From Chelonoidis abingdonii (Eukaryota; Chordata; Testudines; Testudinidae): a stretch of DNA of 64,000 nt. A program made the position numbers and the translations under genes. A model generated the notes under the pieces. That model saw only the letters and a program-made list of their open reading frames with translations, searched no databases and was not told the DNA's origin. This document shows, one piece after another, positions 42,215-54,715 of this stretch; position 1 is the stretch's first letter, and each line of letters starts with the position of its first letter. Location of the stretch: contig NC_133772.1 in NCBI RefSeq assembly GCF_003597395.2, positions 144,182,535-144,246,534 on the forward strand. The letters are read 5' to 3'.

Positions 42215-42520
42215 CACTTACTATGGATGTGACTACAATACCCGCCAGATTGGCAGGCAGCGATCGATCCAGCGGGGATTGAATTATCACTAGTTTATAT
42301 GCAATAAATCAGCACCTGAGCACTCTCCCATCACCTCCTGCACTCTAGCTCTGCGAGAGGAACAGGCAGATTCGACAGGGGAGCGGCAGCAGTCGACTCA
42401 CCGCGGTGAAGACACCACGGTAAGCTGCTCTAAGTACATTGAGTTCAGCTCCGTTATTCACATAGGTTAATTTGCGTAACTTATACCGCCCCCCTCCCAG
42501 TGTAGACCAGAGCTGAGTGT
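42215..42520. mobile_element. Non-autonomous DNA transposon, one end missing
   Basis: CAGATTGGCAGGCAGCGATC, TCCAGCGGGGATTGAATTAT, GAGGAACAGGCAGATTCGAC, GCAGCAGTCGACTCACCGC and GGTGAAGACACCACGG, ending CCCAGTGTAGACCAGAGCTG. The right end has the GTCTACAC-type terminus (reverse complement CAGCTCTGGTCTACACTGGG). The left terminus is absent. Class probably PIF/Harbinger or hAT; I cannot decide. Confidence 0.6.
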
Positions 42521-42529
42521 CTGTCCACA

Positions 42530-43170
42530 CCTAGTGCAATGCAGCCCTGAGCTTAGCTGGGGCCTCTAAGTGTTACCTTCTAAGTGCTACAATAATATGT
42601 ATAATAGCAGTAGTGTCTAGCTAAACAAAGGGCCATATATTACCTCCCGTTTTAATTTGTGGTTCCTGTAAACGTTACCTAGTATTTGCCCTTATCTATT
42701 TAGTAGTGGTTTCCTCAGAGATGAACGCACAGCCTTTAGAGCAGACATTTTATAAGGTGTACATCCAAACCGAACGCATGCAACGGTGCGAGGCTGTCGT
42801 ATCTGCACAGGAGACTCGATGCAGCTCCATTACTTAACAGGTAACTTTGTGTAGCATGAAGACTAATTAACTGCTGACATACTCAGGCCCTCTCGGCCTT
42901 GCTGACTGCATCGTTAATGACCCCAGCAGGCATTAAAGAGACTGAACGGGAAGGTTGATGAGAGCCTGATGGTCGAATATTATTGAATGGCTTGCAAACA
43001 CCCCAGCGAAATGGAGAAAGAAGGAAGAGGAATAGAGTCCCTCAGGGCCTGTCTCCAATTCACTGGGCCTGGATTCCAAGAATGTCAGCTTCATTCCACT
43101 TCATTAGTTACATGGCTCTGTGATTTATTTGAGCACTAACTGGGCACTGACCAGCAGAACCCCTGGATGT
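42530..43170. other. No recognisable feature
   Basis: No gene or identifiable repeat. Confidence 0.4.
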
Positions 43171-43175
43171 GAAGC

Positions 43176-44082
43176 TGTCATAAATAGATAGCTAAGGGTT
43201 AATGTTTCTTTTACCTGTAAAGGGTTAACAAAGGGAACCAAACAGCTGACCAGAGGACCAATCAGGAAACTGGATTTTTAAAAGTCAGGGAGGGAATTTT
43301 TGGACTCTGAGTCTTTTGTTTCTCTCTCAGCTAGGAGAAGCTTCTTTCTTCTTCTAATCTTCTGTGTCCAACTTGTAAGTACAGGTAGACAAACAATATA
43401 GGCTTTTATGTTGTTTTGGGTGTATTTACATGTGTGTAACTTGCTGGAATGTTTCAAATTGGATATCTTTTTGAATCAGACTGTTTATTCATATTTTCTT
43501 ATAAGCAATAGCCCTGTATTGTCATCTTGTTACAGAGAATATGTTTATGTCTTTTTTCTTTCTTTTTTATATAAAGCTTTCTTTTTAAAACCTGTTGGAG
43601 TTTTCTCTGGTTAAGGAGAAAGGAAAGACAGGGGGGAGGGGAAACACTACGCTCTGTGTTTAACTCTCCTAGTGTCCCAGGGCGGGAAGAAGCTAAGGGG
43701 GAGGAGAGATAGAATCTCTTCTGTTTCCTTGTATTTGGGGTTTGTCTCTTTGTGGAATAAAGGAGACATGCTTCTTGGTATTGTGATGTAAAGAGATTGC
43801 ATCAATACTCTCAGGTTAGCCCAGAGAGGAAAGTCTGGGTGAGAGAGAGAGAGGGAGGGAAGGGAAGTGGGTTATTTCCCTTTGTTGTAGGCTCAGGGTT
43901 TCTGAGTCTTGGGGTCCCTCCAGGGAAGGTTTTGGGGAGACCAGAGGGGGCCAAAACCCTGGAAATTTTGGGTGGTGGCAGCGAGATCAGATTTAAGCTG
44001 GTAAATTGAGCTTAGAGGGGTTCATGCTAGGCACCCAGATTTTTGGACGCTAAGGTCCAGATTTGGGAAGAGGCTTATGATA
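43176..44082 (+). mobile_element. Solo LTR with perfect 5-bp target duplication
   Basis: Starts TGTCATAAATAG and ends CTTATGATA, so the termini are inverted (TGTCATAA against TATCATAA). GAAGC occurs immediately before (43171-43175) and immediately after (44083-44087). The 907-bp interior has a TATA-like TTTTTTATATAAAGC near 43566 and AATAAAGGAG near 43757 (possible polyadenylation signal). The G-rich right part contains GTGGTGGCAGCGAGATCAG. No internal retroviral genes remain. It resembles a turtle ERV LTR family; the final CA has mutated to TA. Confidence 0.82.
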
Positions 44083-44089
44083 GAAGCCT

Positions 44090-47000
44090 AGTCAGCAAAA
44101 TAAAAGCAATTAAGAAGTGTTTGTTGCAAAAGTCAGAAGTGCCCTTTTAATAACTTGCAAATACTCTTTTCTTTGAATACAGGGGGCTTTGGGGCCTAAT
44201 TTACAGACTTTGACTCCTCACCAAGATATAGATGCTTGTATGTGTCACTGGATCCCCCTGAATGGGAAATGATACACTTAAAGTACTAGGAAAATTGCAA
44301 TGTATGTGAAACATTTGTTATCACTCATTCTAAGCCCTTGAAGACTGTGGTGACGGGCCCAAGAGAAAACCCTAAGATGAATAAACAGTTTTAAAAATGT
44401 GTCAATCGTTGATTTTGTTTGAAAAACAGTTATGGGTATTATACTATTACCAATAAAAATACCTGACTCCTATATAGCACTTTCCTCAGTAGATCTCAAA
44501 AGCGCTTTATTAGAGCATCCTTGGTATGGTTAGCCAGCTGGAATTGGTCAAGAAAGAAGGAGAAACATGCTTACTAGTTGAAACCTGCTTACAGTATGTC
44601 TCCAGCCATTCTTAGAGATCAATAAGAGTGTCAACATAGGTGGATTATACTAATATAAATAAAGTGGTTTAATGATACCAGTTTAATAATACTGGTATAT
44701 CTGGAAAAATCTCTGTAGACAAGCCAGAAATTTTCAAGACAACTTCAGCCAGAATGTAGATTTTAAAGCTCTTGAAAAAAATCAGCTTTTAAACGATCAG
44801 TCAGTCACAACCTTAACTATGCACCTTAACCACTGCACTGTAATAAAATACTCTAAAAATGCTAAGTACCCTGAAATATCCCTCACTGTTTCAAGTTCAG
44901 CACCCAAAATTAGTGGGTACTGACAATTTTAGCCTTAATGCCTCTGTTCTTCAGGTTTCCAGCTATAAAACTGGGACAAGAGACACAGATTTGTTAATAT
45001 TTCTGAAATATTCAGACGCTGTGGTGAGAGCCATATGGAAAAGCCCAACAGGAAATTATTAATTTTGTATACAGTTGCTGGGTTTGGATTGTGTGTGTTG
45101 AATAAAATGCTGGACCACAGACTGAATGAGGAAGATAAAAAGAAATATTGAGTAACCACACTATTCACTGAATGAGCTGGAGGTAGGTCCTGTGGAAAAT
45201 ACAGTATTTGATCAAGAAATTAAATACTTCATTGGAATACATACGCGCAAGGGAACTGAATTAAAGCTGTATTGAGAATGTTTCCAGGGCAATCTTCAGG
45301 CTGGCATATCCTAACCTTTGAGAGCCTGACTTTGCAACCTTTGAATGTCGTGTTTTGGGATGTAATATATACCAAGGTACACATTCTGAGACCCCTATCC
45401 ACCCTGATTTACTTATTTCAGTAGAAATACTCAAGGAGCAAGTCTCCTACTCAGTGTGAGTAAGGGCATCAGAATCTGGGCCTTGGCTATTACATATCAA
45501 AAGAGTTTTCGTTAATCAGCTGATATTTAATTAATAGAAAAGATCTCCCTGATTAAATTTCAATTAAATGCTTATTTGAAACAGTGACATTTCAAGTGGT
45601 GCTGGACAATCTTACTGCCCAAACAGATGACAAGCAATGAAAACATTAGCCAAATATTTTACCATGACTGGTTGAACAAAATGAAGCACATCCATCATAA
45701 TGAGCTGCATTATATAGCACAATCCTCTGTAGTACAGCATGCAATGAAATTACAATCATAACAGATTGCTCTTCACTCTAACATATGCTGACTTTCGAAC
45801 ATATTCTGTATTTATGTGTACAGATGCATTGAGTTCTGTGCTTTGTAATGGTTGACATTTCCTGAATTTGCCTGGACATGACTCCATAGGTTCCAGAATA
45901 ATAACATTGTAGATCAAGTGGCTATTACTTTATTTGAATAAGATGAGTTTTTTTCTCTCTTTCTTTTTGGGTTTTCATAAAAAATACCCTAAATCCTGGA
46001 GGGATATTAATGACCATTTGGCTAATTCATTAACAAGAAAACAAACCAAGCAAACCCCACAATCCATTGCAGCAAAAAAGCCTGAGCATAATAACTTGGA
46101 TGTGATGACAATATTACAGGAATCTGAATTAATCTGACTTTGAAATGACACATTTCACAGCAGTTTATTAGGATGTGATGATAAAATGACTTTGATGTGA
46201 CAACTACACATGTAGTAATCATTATCTTCTAATATCTGTACCTTTTTCTCCCCAGATGTCGTCATGATTTGAAGCCTTTGCTCTGAAGGAACCTCTATTC
46301 TATTATACTGGTTATAAGCTCACTAAATGCTGTCTTTTAAAAATCACTATAGACTCCCATTATACTGTGTTGGGAAACTAGCTTGCAGCAAACTGGGCTA
46401 CTGGGTATTGATGTTCAAAGTGCTGGCATGGGGATTTTGACTACAATTAAGAGATAACACTAATAGAATAAGCATTTGCACTCCAGTAATGGCCTTGCCA
46501 TTTAGTAATGAAGTACATACAGACTATTGTTGAAGCAACATTTCCTATTCTGTTTACACTCTTGCTTTGTACTTTAGCAAAACTGCTTCCATGGGACTTT
46601 TGTTCAATAAAGGACACATGGAATTTGCTCCACTCTCTTTATTCTATCAAATTTTAATAGAAAGGCCAGAGGTTTTAGATCTCCTAAAATGGCTCCTTGG
46701 ATTCATTGTCAAGGAGAAAAATAAAATCCAACATGAGCAGCACAATTAAATATGCCCTTCCGGCCTGAGGAAACTGAGTTTTAATTTTTCGGTCAAAATT
46801 CCTTCTCTACGGCAAACAGCAGTCTTAAGACTAAAGCAAAGCCTTTAAGATTTGGTCTGGGAGGAAGTCATATTGACATTGGAAAGTGTAGGGCCAGGGT
46901 AGTGGAAGATGGTGAAACCAGTCGACAGTGGATCAAAGAGGGGGTGAGCGGAAAGGAAGTCGAAGCAGCAGGAGTAGGCACTGTGCTCAACAATTCTGGA

Positions 47001-48170
47001 TTGTTTGAAATAGTCAAAGAACTAGGCACCCTGGTCCCGAGCCTGTCAACCATGCATGCGACCTCATCCAACTTTGAAGTCAATGGAAGGGCTCCCATGG
47101 ATTTTGATGGATGCTGGATGGGGGTTGGGGCACAGCTGGGACCACTAGACTGCTCCACGCAATGTAAGAGTAAATATAAGGGATATGGAGATGCCAGTAA
47201 GGAGACATCAGCACTGAGAGGGAATATGTCCCAGCTCTCTTCCTTACTCTGAAGAGTGCAGGGTGAAATAAGGGTGTGGGTGTTGAATTGGTCTTTGGAT
47301 ATAAACATAATCCTCACAGTAATAAGGCTTAGTTACATGCTGCACTCACTGGGCTTACTACTGTGAGCAGGAAGGAATAACCTGGTGGTGCAAAATCAGG
47401 TTCTTCCACACTCACTGTTTTGGTTCTCACTTTTCAACCTTGCAATTTTAAGCATAGCTCTTTGAAGGTGTGCCATGCCATTCTGAGCCCTGTACAAAGT
47501 GGGATGTCTCTCAATGCAATTGGTAGCAAATCACCAATGCTTTGCAATCAGACTACACATGGCACATTATGTGATTCTTAAAGAATCTCCTGCACTTTGA
47601 GGGGACAAAGACGATTAGCATACCAGCTCTATTTCTGGGGAATTACTTCTATATTTAGCTGAAATTTCCATTGCTGCCGCACCTGTAAAAGAGCTTTATT
47701 ATCCTCACTATTCAATTAGACATACACACAGGCAATAAAATATTCATTCTGTGCGGCAGAAGCTGAATATTTCCTTGAATACCTGCAGACATATTCCTTA
47801 ATTGTTGCCTCATCTATCCTAACTGTATTATTTCTGATTTGCAAGTGTAAATAAATGTGCTGCTTGGGATGATCATATTTCACACCAATTTATTTGAATG
47901 ACATTAATGAGTCCTCTCTGCCAGCAAGATCTTGCTTAGCGAGATAGGCTGTGGTTTGCTACCCATAATATAATCTAAGAACGTTTCCCATCAGCATCTT
48001 TTTTTTAAAAAACATTCTGCTGCAGGAATACTTTTTAAGGACTCTAAACTTTTTGTTATGCATCAGTTTTGTGACTTTTTCATAATCATTAACTGAAATT
48101 CTAACTTCAGGTAAAAACATAATTTGCAATTATTATTTAAAATTGTTCTAATGCCGAGAGGTCTCAATTA
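44090..48170. other. Longest apparently unique stretch, gene-free
   Basis: About 4 kb, AT-rich, with no LINE, SINE or LTR that I could recognise, apart from a weak inverted-repeat remnant near 45395-45480. A 149-codon minus-strand frame (46868-47317), with a 116-codon plus-strand frame opposite, has no domain. It could contain regulatory or conserved non-coding DNA, but nothing in one sequence proves that. Confidence 0.5.
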
Positions 48171-48175
48171 GGCAT

Positions 48176-48765
48176 TGTGATGGGGTGCATTCAGCCATTG
48201 CAATTCCCTGCTGGGGGGTCCTGTTGTTCTATTATACCCCACCCCAAGAAACAGTGTAGAAACAAGAAAAGAGCAGCAAAGGAGGATCCTCCAGGCTTGC
48301 CTAGAAAGGATTCTCTGGAATAGCCACTTTGGAAAAGCACAGTGACCTGGTTCTCCAAGGGCTAGAGGGACCAGCAACAGCCAATCAGGGCCTTGCTGAC
48401 CCAGATAAAAGTTGTTGAGTGACCTAGCTGGTCTGTCCCTGGCTGGGGCCAGAGGAGTGAAGAAGAGGGCTCCTCTCTGGCCACCAGAACCCGACAAGTG
48501 GCCATAGTTCATGGCTGGCTGAACTTACATAGCTGAGACTGCTGAGGGAAGAGAATGACTGAGGATGCCGACCCTGAAATAGGGATGGAGATAAAGGGTC
48601 CAGTAGGAAGAGGCCCAGGGAAGAAGCAGCAATGGATTGAATCAAGCAATATGTGGCTGCTGTATATAGGGTCCCTGGGCTGGAACTTGGAGCAGTGGTT
48701 GTCATGGATTCCCCTACCAGGCACTGGTAAAGTTGCATAAACCCAGATGTGACACTGGTAAACCA
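48176..48765 (+). repeat. LTR-like repeat
   Basis: Begins TGTGATGGGGTGCATTCAGC and has AGCCAATCAGGGCCTTGC and CCAGATAAAAGTTG (possible TATA) near 48402-48415. Downstream is GGGTCCCTGGGCTGGAAC with TTCCCCTACCAGGCACTG, blocks shared with the repeat at 61800. The end is uncertain, and no target duplication was found. Confidence 0.5.
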
Positions 48766-48769
48766 AATG

Positions 48770-50670
48770 CCAGCTCCAGACAAGGCTGTAGGCATTAGCT
48801 CAGAATGGACAAACTCATAGCTGGAAACCAAACCAAATAATCTGTAGGTTAGTTTTGTTTAAAGCAAGAATTAGTTTTATAAGAATGTATTTGGTGTTTA
48901 TAGTCTATGAAATGTTTGTGTTGCTGGATGCATTAATCTCACTTGTAATGTCTGCATTCCATGCTGCAAGGTAAAACATGTTGGTTTTATAATTGTAAAA
49001 ATGCCAGCTCTGAACACGTGAACTCAGACGGGAAGAGTGGCTCCCCCAGCCCATCCAGAAGGACTATCAACAATTAAGTGGGCCATCACAGGACAAAAGC
49101 TTTCTTAATTGCCCCATCCACCCATGGAGAAGTACCTACCGGAGGCCTCCTCCCATCTGTTTCAATGCTGGAAATGAAAATAGTTGAGTTGAAGATTTTT
49201 TTTTCTTCATTTCCTTGCTGTTTGAACTTCCAAAGGGCCAGAAACACTAAATGAAGACAGCGATCCTCAGGGGTTACCTTCTACACCTGTCCCTGGGCCC
49301 ACTCTGAAAGACATTTTGAATTGACAGATTACTACATCTCTGTCATCTTTAGGAACCATAGATGGTCACTCATTTGTGTGTGTGTGCTCACTTGTTTAAC
49401 AGGTCAATAACTGTCTCCTGTTTCTTTTTCCTAATCAATTAACCTTAAGTTAGTTTATTACGAGACTGGCTACAAACAATGTCTTGGTGTGAGATCTGAG
49501 ATACAAAATGATCTGGGGTAAGTGATTGGTCTCTTGGAACTGGGAGCAACCTGAACGTTTTGGTGTAAGTGACCATTTATCACTAAGTCCAGCTTGCCTG
49601 GATGGCAAGATAGATCGGAGAGCCCAAGGGGACTGTCTGTGACTTAATGGTAAGACTGTTAATGGTGATCCAGGGGTTCACCTTTGTTGCTGGGTTGGTG
49701 AAATCTAATTATAGAACATAGCACCAGTTTTGAGTGTCTGCCTTGTTTTCGGCAGTCTGCCCTGAGGTAGGCACTCACAGTCATGAGCCACTCCAGACAG
49801 CATAATGGGGCAGGGTTTATATGGGAGCCTGAACAAAGAGCTGGATTTAAAGGACCCACAGCCAAGGCTGAAGACCCTAGCAAAGGCAATGAGACTGTTA
49901 CTCTTTGATACCTTTGAAAGTCTCATTTGGACTTTGTAACTTGTCCAGAGAGCCAGACCACCGAGGCCAGCCAGCAGCCTTCAGGAGCACCAAGGTGAGA
50001 AAAGGAGGGAGGTACTGCACCCACCCTCAGTGAGATGCTCAAGAGGTGAGTGCTCCTTTACGGAGCTCAAGGCCCTAATGCACTAGGTGCTCTGCAAATA
50101 TGGAAAGCTTGGTACCCCAACATTGCAGTGCATAGGCAAACTAGGGGGCCTCTGTAGCTGGACTTGCCTTTCTTCCTTGACAGGGGGAACGATGGGCAAA
50201 AGAGGAATAGGTCAGATTATGACCTGGCTGCCACATTAGGTCAAATTTTCAAATTTCTAAGTTGCGCATCCAACAGTTGCATACGCACTCATTGCAGCTT
50301 CCAACCATGAATCCCAACTGGTCTGCTCTCCCATCTTACACCATTCACTCAAAATAGCAACCAGGAAGTGACATCAGCCACCCACCACCCTCAAACCTAT
50401 GCTGCCTCCCCCATGCCAGAACCCACCACTGGAAGAGAGACTTGTCAGACTAGAGAGGTGTACACCCATTTCCCACCTCTCGTAGTTCACTCTCTCTCCT
50501 GTTGATACAATTGGGAGTCATCTTGAAATTGGGGCCAGGCTAATAGTCTGAGGAAACCAGGGATCCACAGATAATGAACACATGAATGCCACTGGCGGTC
50601 AGACATTAACTCGACTGAGACAGGAGAATCCTCTATTTTAGAAAACACTGTGGCTTGTGATGACTCTCGA
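48770..50670. other. No recognisable feature
   Basis: About 1.9 kb without a supportable gene or a repeat that I could identify. Confidence 0.4.
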
Positions 50671-50674
50671 GAGG

Positions 50675-50840
50675 GAGGATGACCCAGTGGCTAGACCAGG
50701 ACACTGGGAGTCAGAACACTTGGGTTCAATTGCTTTGCCTATATGACCTTGGAAAGTTTTAGTGTCTCTGTGCCTCAGGGCCCCGTCTGCAACACAAGGA
50801 TGCTAGCACTGCCCTGCCTCACAGGGTGTGTGTTGACAAA
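50675..50840 (+). mobile_element. MIR-like SINE
   Basis: GGCTAGACCAGGACACTGGG, ACACTTGGGTTCAATTGC, TGTCTCTGTGCCTCAGGGCC and ACAGGGTGTGTGTTGAC in MIR order. Confidence 0.65.
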
Positions 50841-52000
50841 TCCATTGAAGAGTCTGCTGAGGGAATATAAGGTTGGACGCTGTAATGAGGCCCTCAGATA
50901 CTATGGCAATGGGAACCGTGTAGCACCCAGTGACAGGTAGATGGGCTGCCTATCGTGGTTTATGCCAATGCCAACCTCACCATGGCAGTTAAAAAGATGG
51001 CTGCAAGTGCAATAAAATCTGATCTCTCTGAAATGATCCTTCTGAAGGAACATGGTGCCCTGGGTGGGTCCATGGCCTCCCCAGCGTAACCTTGCATTTC
51101 ATCTCTTTATAGCCCTTCACTAGCTTTCTCCTCACAGGAAAAGAACCAGAGGAAGTCGCTGAGACCGTGACTCAGCTCTCTCAGGGACCAAGCTGCTTGT
51201 CTACCATCTGTAGAGGAAAGGGGAAGTTGCCTGAGCAACATGGAGTTTATTTGTATTTAAAGCCACAGGGCTGTCGGTTAATAGGTGTGGCACCAGTGCT
51301 CAGCTCCTGCCTGGATGCCAGGATTTTTCAGTATAAATGCAAACGTATTCTCCAGGATACCACTCTGTATTGATTCTTTAGGGTGTTCATCTTACATTGT
51401 TTATCAGCAGGATTTCCACTGGGCATTTGCATCAAAATTCATGTGCAACTAGCCTACTCAGTGAAGCATGGTATATTCGCCACTTTATATTCAAGGTAGC
51501 TGAACGAGTCTACTTACTTTGAGTGGCATCCTGCCACCCATACATTACACAGAGCACAAAACACTGAGGAATCATTGAAGCTAACCGTACATTACATGCA
51601 TGGTGGGCTTACCAGATGTCATTTCTTTCACTGTTATGGTTTTATAAACTACACTGACATTGTCATTATGTTCAGAAATTTGATCCCACTCTGCTGTTCT
51701 CACAGTGGATGGCTCTGAAGGTTGTTACATTAACAAATGGAAGTTTGCATGAAGGCAGTTTTGTCACAGTCGCTTGTGAATGACTAGGTTGTAACATTTA
51801 CTGGTAATAGCATGAGAATCGATTCACTGCTGGAGATGCTAGCCAAAGTAGGCCATGGAAAAGAGATCCACGGAGGAAAAGCAGATTTCTGGGAAGGAAG
51901 AGTCATTCTGCCTAGAAATTGGAATCAAAGCTGCCTTCCTTATGCTGATGATGCGATTAATTAATCATCATATCCAGAAGGTAACAACTAAGGTGTTAGG
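50841..52000. other. No recognisable feature
   Basis: No gene or repeat was recognised. Confidence 0.4.
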
Positions 52001-52002
52001 CC

Positions 52003-52075
52003 CAGATCCTCAAATGTATTTAGGCTCCTAACTTCCAATGAAATCATTCAAAATATAAATATCGTTGAGATCTGG
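52003..52075. repeat. Half of a fold-back repeat
   Basis: GCCCAGATCCTCAAATGTAT, TTAGGCTCCTAACTTCCAAT matches the left arm of the element at 7059. The right arm is only weakly preserved (GAGATCTGG). Confidence 0.6.
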
Positions 52076-52080
52076 ATCAT

Positions 52081-52535
52081 AAGAACATAAGGGCCACACT
52101 GGGTCAGACCAAAGGTCCATCTAGCTCAGCATCCTGTCTTCTGACAGTGGCCAATGTCAGGTGCACCCTAGGGAATGAACAAAAGAAGTAATCACCAAGT
52201 GATCTAACCCCTGCCATCCATTCCCAGTTTCTGGCAAACAGAGGCTACGGACACCATCCCTGCCCATCCTGGCTAATAGCCATTGATGGACTTATTCTCC
52301 ATGAACTTATCTAGTTCTTTTCTGAACCCTGTTATAGTCTTGTCCTTCACAACATCCTCTGGCAAAGAGTTCCACAGGCTGCCAGTGTGTTGTGCGAAGA
52401 AATACTTCCTTTTGTTTGTTTTAAACCTGCTGCCTATTAATTTTATTGGGTGACCCCTAGTTCTTGTGTTATGAAAAGGAGCAAACAACACTTCCTTATT
52501 TACTTTCTCCTCTTCATTCCTGATTAAGGTCTATG
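52081..52535 (-). mobile_element. CR1-related LINE of a second tail type, antisense
   Basis: The tail is AAGAACATAAGGGCCACACT, GGGTCAGACCAAAGGTCC, unlike the ATCATAGAATC tail. Further in lies antisense coding (52273-52491). The same family appears in plus orientation at 58080-58583. Confidence 0.85.
52273..52491 (-). pseudogene. LINE ORF2 C terminus (second CR1-type family)
   Basis: 72 codons: [20 protein letters not shown], then [20 protein letters not shown] and a [18 protein letters not shown] end. The RTRGH...SLWNSLP...F...LDKF pattern is the end of RT-type LINE ORF2 in the CR1/L2/L3 group. Upstream is lost. Confidence 0.8.
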
Positions 52536-52539
52536 TTCT

Positions 52540-53810
52540 TCTGTATGTTCCCATTATTACTGCTTGTTTGCGGTAGCATCCACAATGTGCTGGACTCTTT
52601 CCAACCCCATGAGAAGCTCTTGGCCTAAGCACAGACAGAGAGAGACCAGGGAAGGGGAATGACATGAGGGTTTTTCAATATATATCAGCAAGATCTTCTT
52701 CAGGCAGCATGGCAGAAGTGAGTTTTTAAGAGGAAGCTGAAGATGGGGTTGGAGCTTGATGATTAGTTCAGGGAGTTTGAACCATGGAAAGAAGGCTGTG
52801 TAGTACACGGTTGGAGGTAGTCTTTTGAGAGGCACACAGGTGAGGCTGGTAACTTTGGCAGAGCAGAGCTGCTTTTCAAAATATTCTTCACTTATCTGAA
52901 TGGGAAACTGGAGAAAGTCTTGGTTGATGATTGGCATGACAGGGAAGGGCTCTAGTGGAAAACTGTCATCTGTTCCTGTTCCTAGTTATATAGCAGAAAA
53001 CAAGCCAATGGCTTGATGTATCATGACTTCAACGGAAACTATGTGTCTTGAGCACCTCTGAAAGTTCAAGCCAACAATCGACAGCAGCCAACCATAGAAC
53101 CTGAGGCCAAATACTCTGTTGCTGTTGGATTGTGCACACAATTCCATGGAATTTCATTTGTTTACGCCAGCGGAAATTTGACACCGTGTCTTTCCAGCTG
53201 GGATCGAGAACGACTGCTAGATTTCTTTTTTTCTGGACGGGTGACTTCTTTTGTTCCACCCTTGCAGAAAGGATTGTGACAAGAAACGCAAAAAACAACA
53301 GAGGACCCCAACAGAATATATTATTACCACTGTCTGGCTTCTTTACTTTCCTTGCTGCTAAAATTAACACAGCCCGAGTGGCACCCTGCCAACCTGAGCA
53401 AAAGTGTGTTTCAGAAGCAATACAAGGTGGGTGCAATGTAAAACAATTTGTCTGTTTCTGTACATGTCCTATCATATCCTTCTTGGGCTAATAATGCCCT
53501 CAGTAACTAAACTGAGTAATAGTTTACACAGACTAATAATGACTTATTTGTCACTGACTCTGACTTTCATTTGCGACCTCACTGTACGTTTTCAGTTGTA
53601 TATGGCATGCCTGACAACCAAATGCATTTTTCTCTTTTATTAGGAGTACACTAACTCTTTTTCATGTGGGACTAAAATATCTACCCACGACAAAGGATAC
53701 TAGAGGCGAGATCATCTAATTTTGAAGAGACGTGGGGCATGCAGAGTAATTTAGGTCCCTCCCCTTTTATTTCTGGAGAACTAAGTTCCAAACCACAATG
53801 GAATATGAGT
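52540..53810. other. No recognised gene; overlapping opposite frames
   Basis: 53029-53475 (minus, 148 codons) and 53132-53491 (plus, 119 codons) overlap. The minus frame has a hydrophobic run, WGPLLFFAFLVTIL, but I recognise no family. No repeat signature was found. Coding status is undecided and more likely negative. Confidence 0.35.
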
Positions 53811-53814
53811 TACA

Positions 53815-54105
53815 AAGATGGTCTTGTGGTTAACACTCTGTCCTGAGCCTCAGGAGAACTGGGTCCAATTCTTCGCTCTGCCACAGACTTTCTGTGTGGT
53901 CTTGGGCAATTTACTTAGGCTTCTAGTCAGCAAAATACTTATGCATGTGAATAGTCCTATTGGAGTCAATAATCTTCATGTGCTTAGCATAAGGACTCAG
54001 AGTCTTAATCTCTCCGATCTTGAACTCCCCAACTATAAAACAGTAGAAATAAAAATACTTCCTTCCTCTCCCTCAGTTTGTAGGGACTTCAGGGCAGGGA
54101 CAGCT
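53815..54105 (+). mobile_element. MIR-like SINE split by a fold-back remnant
   Basis: The left part GATGGTCTTGTGGTTAACAC, GAGCCTCAGGAGAACTGG, CTCTGCCACAGACTTTCTGT and CTTGGGCAATTTACTTAGG ends near 53920. It resumes at 54003 with CTTAATCTCTCCGATC, CCCAACTATAAAACAGTAG and CAGGGCAGGGACAGC. Between them is sequence like a fold-back repeat (TTATGCATGTGAATAGTCCT, ATTGGAGTCAATAATC, ATGTGCTTAGCATAAG). Confidence 0.65.
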
Positions 54106-54588
54106 TACAGAGTACCTCCAAAAAGCTGAATGGAATGAGGCTGCCGTAATACAAACCATGGCAATGGCTTTAGCTCCTAGAAGACAACTACTGCCAAACT
54201 GGATCCCCGGAGCTTGACTGGGATTCTCTCTGGTGCTCAGTAGGCTTTTCCAGTCAGGGGCAAGGGGCCTTCCTTGTGATCCCCGCGGTCCCTGTGCGCT
54301 GGCTAATGCGCGCGTGTGCACCAAGTCCAGATAAATCTTTTATAAAGGAAACAAATTAATAACTAAACTAAGCCCACGCTTCCTGGGCAGACAACAGAGT
54401 AAAGGATGCAGCAGTGGCTCCACCCACCCTTTCCCCCATGTGAACGCACAGCCCTGAGCTCCATGCCCCAGGGCCCAGGCGCTCAGGCTACTGTGGGGGC
54501 AGGATTCTGCCATTCAAGCAATGTGATGAACATCCTTGCAACAGTCAAGGCCTTGATCTGATGATGTCTCCATCACTGCAATGTTTCA
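54106..54588. other. No recognisable feature
   Basis: No gene or repeat was recognised. Confidence 0.35.
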
Positions 54589-54715
54589 TTCTAGATTGGA
54601 TGGTTTTTTTCCCATAAAAGATATGCTGTGATTCAAATGGGAATTAATTGAGGGAAGGTCTGTGGCCTATGTGATACCACAGTGGTCCCTTCTGGACTCA
54701 GAACTTATTGAACTC
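54589..54715 (+). mobile_element. CR1 3' UTR remnant
   Basis: CATTCTAGATTGGATGG, CATAAAAGATATGCTGTG, AAGGTCTGTGGCCTATGTGA and GTGGTCCCTTCTGGACTCAG follow the CR1 3' UTR order of 36990-37155, with an internal deletion. Confidence 0.6.

Noticed and set aside
46868..47317. 149-codon minus-strand frame as a gene
   Set aside because: A long frame lies opposite on the plus strand and no domain is recognisable; composition explains it.
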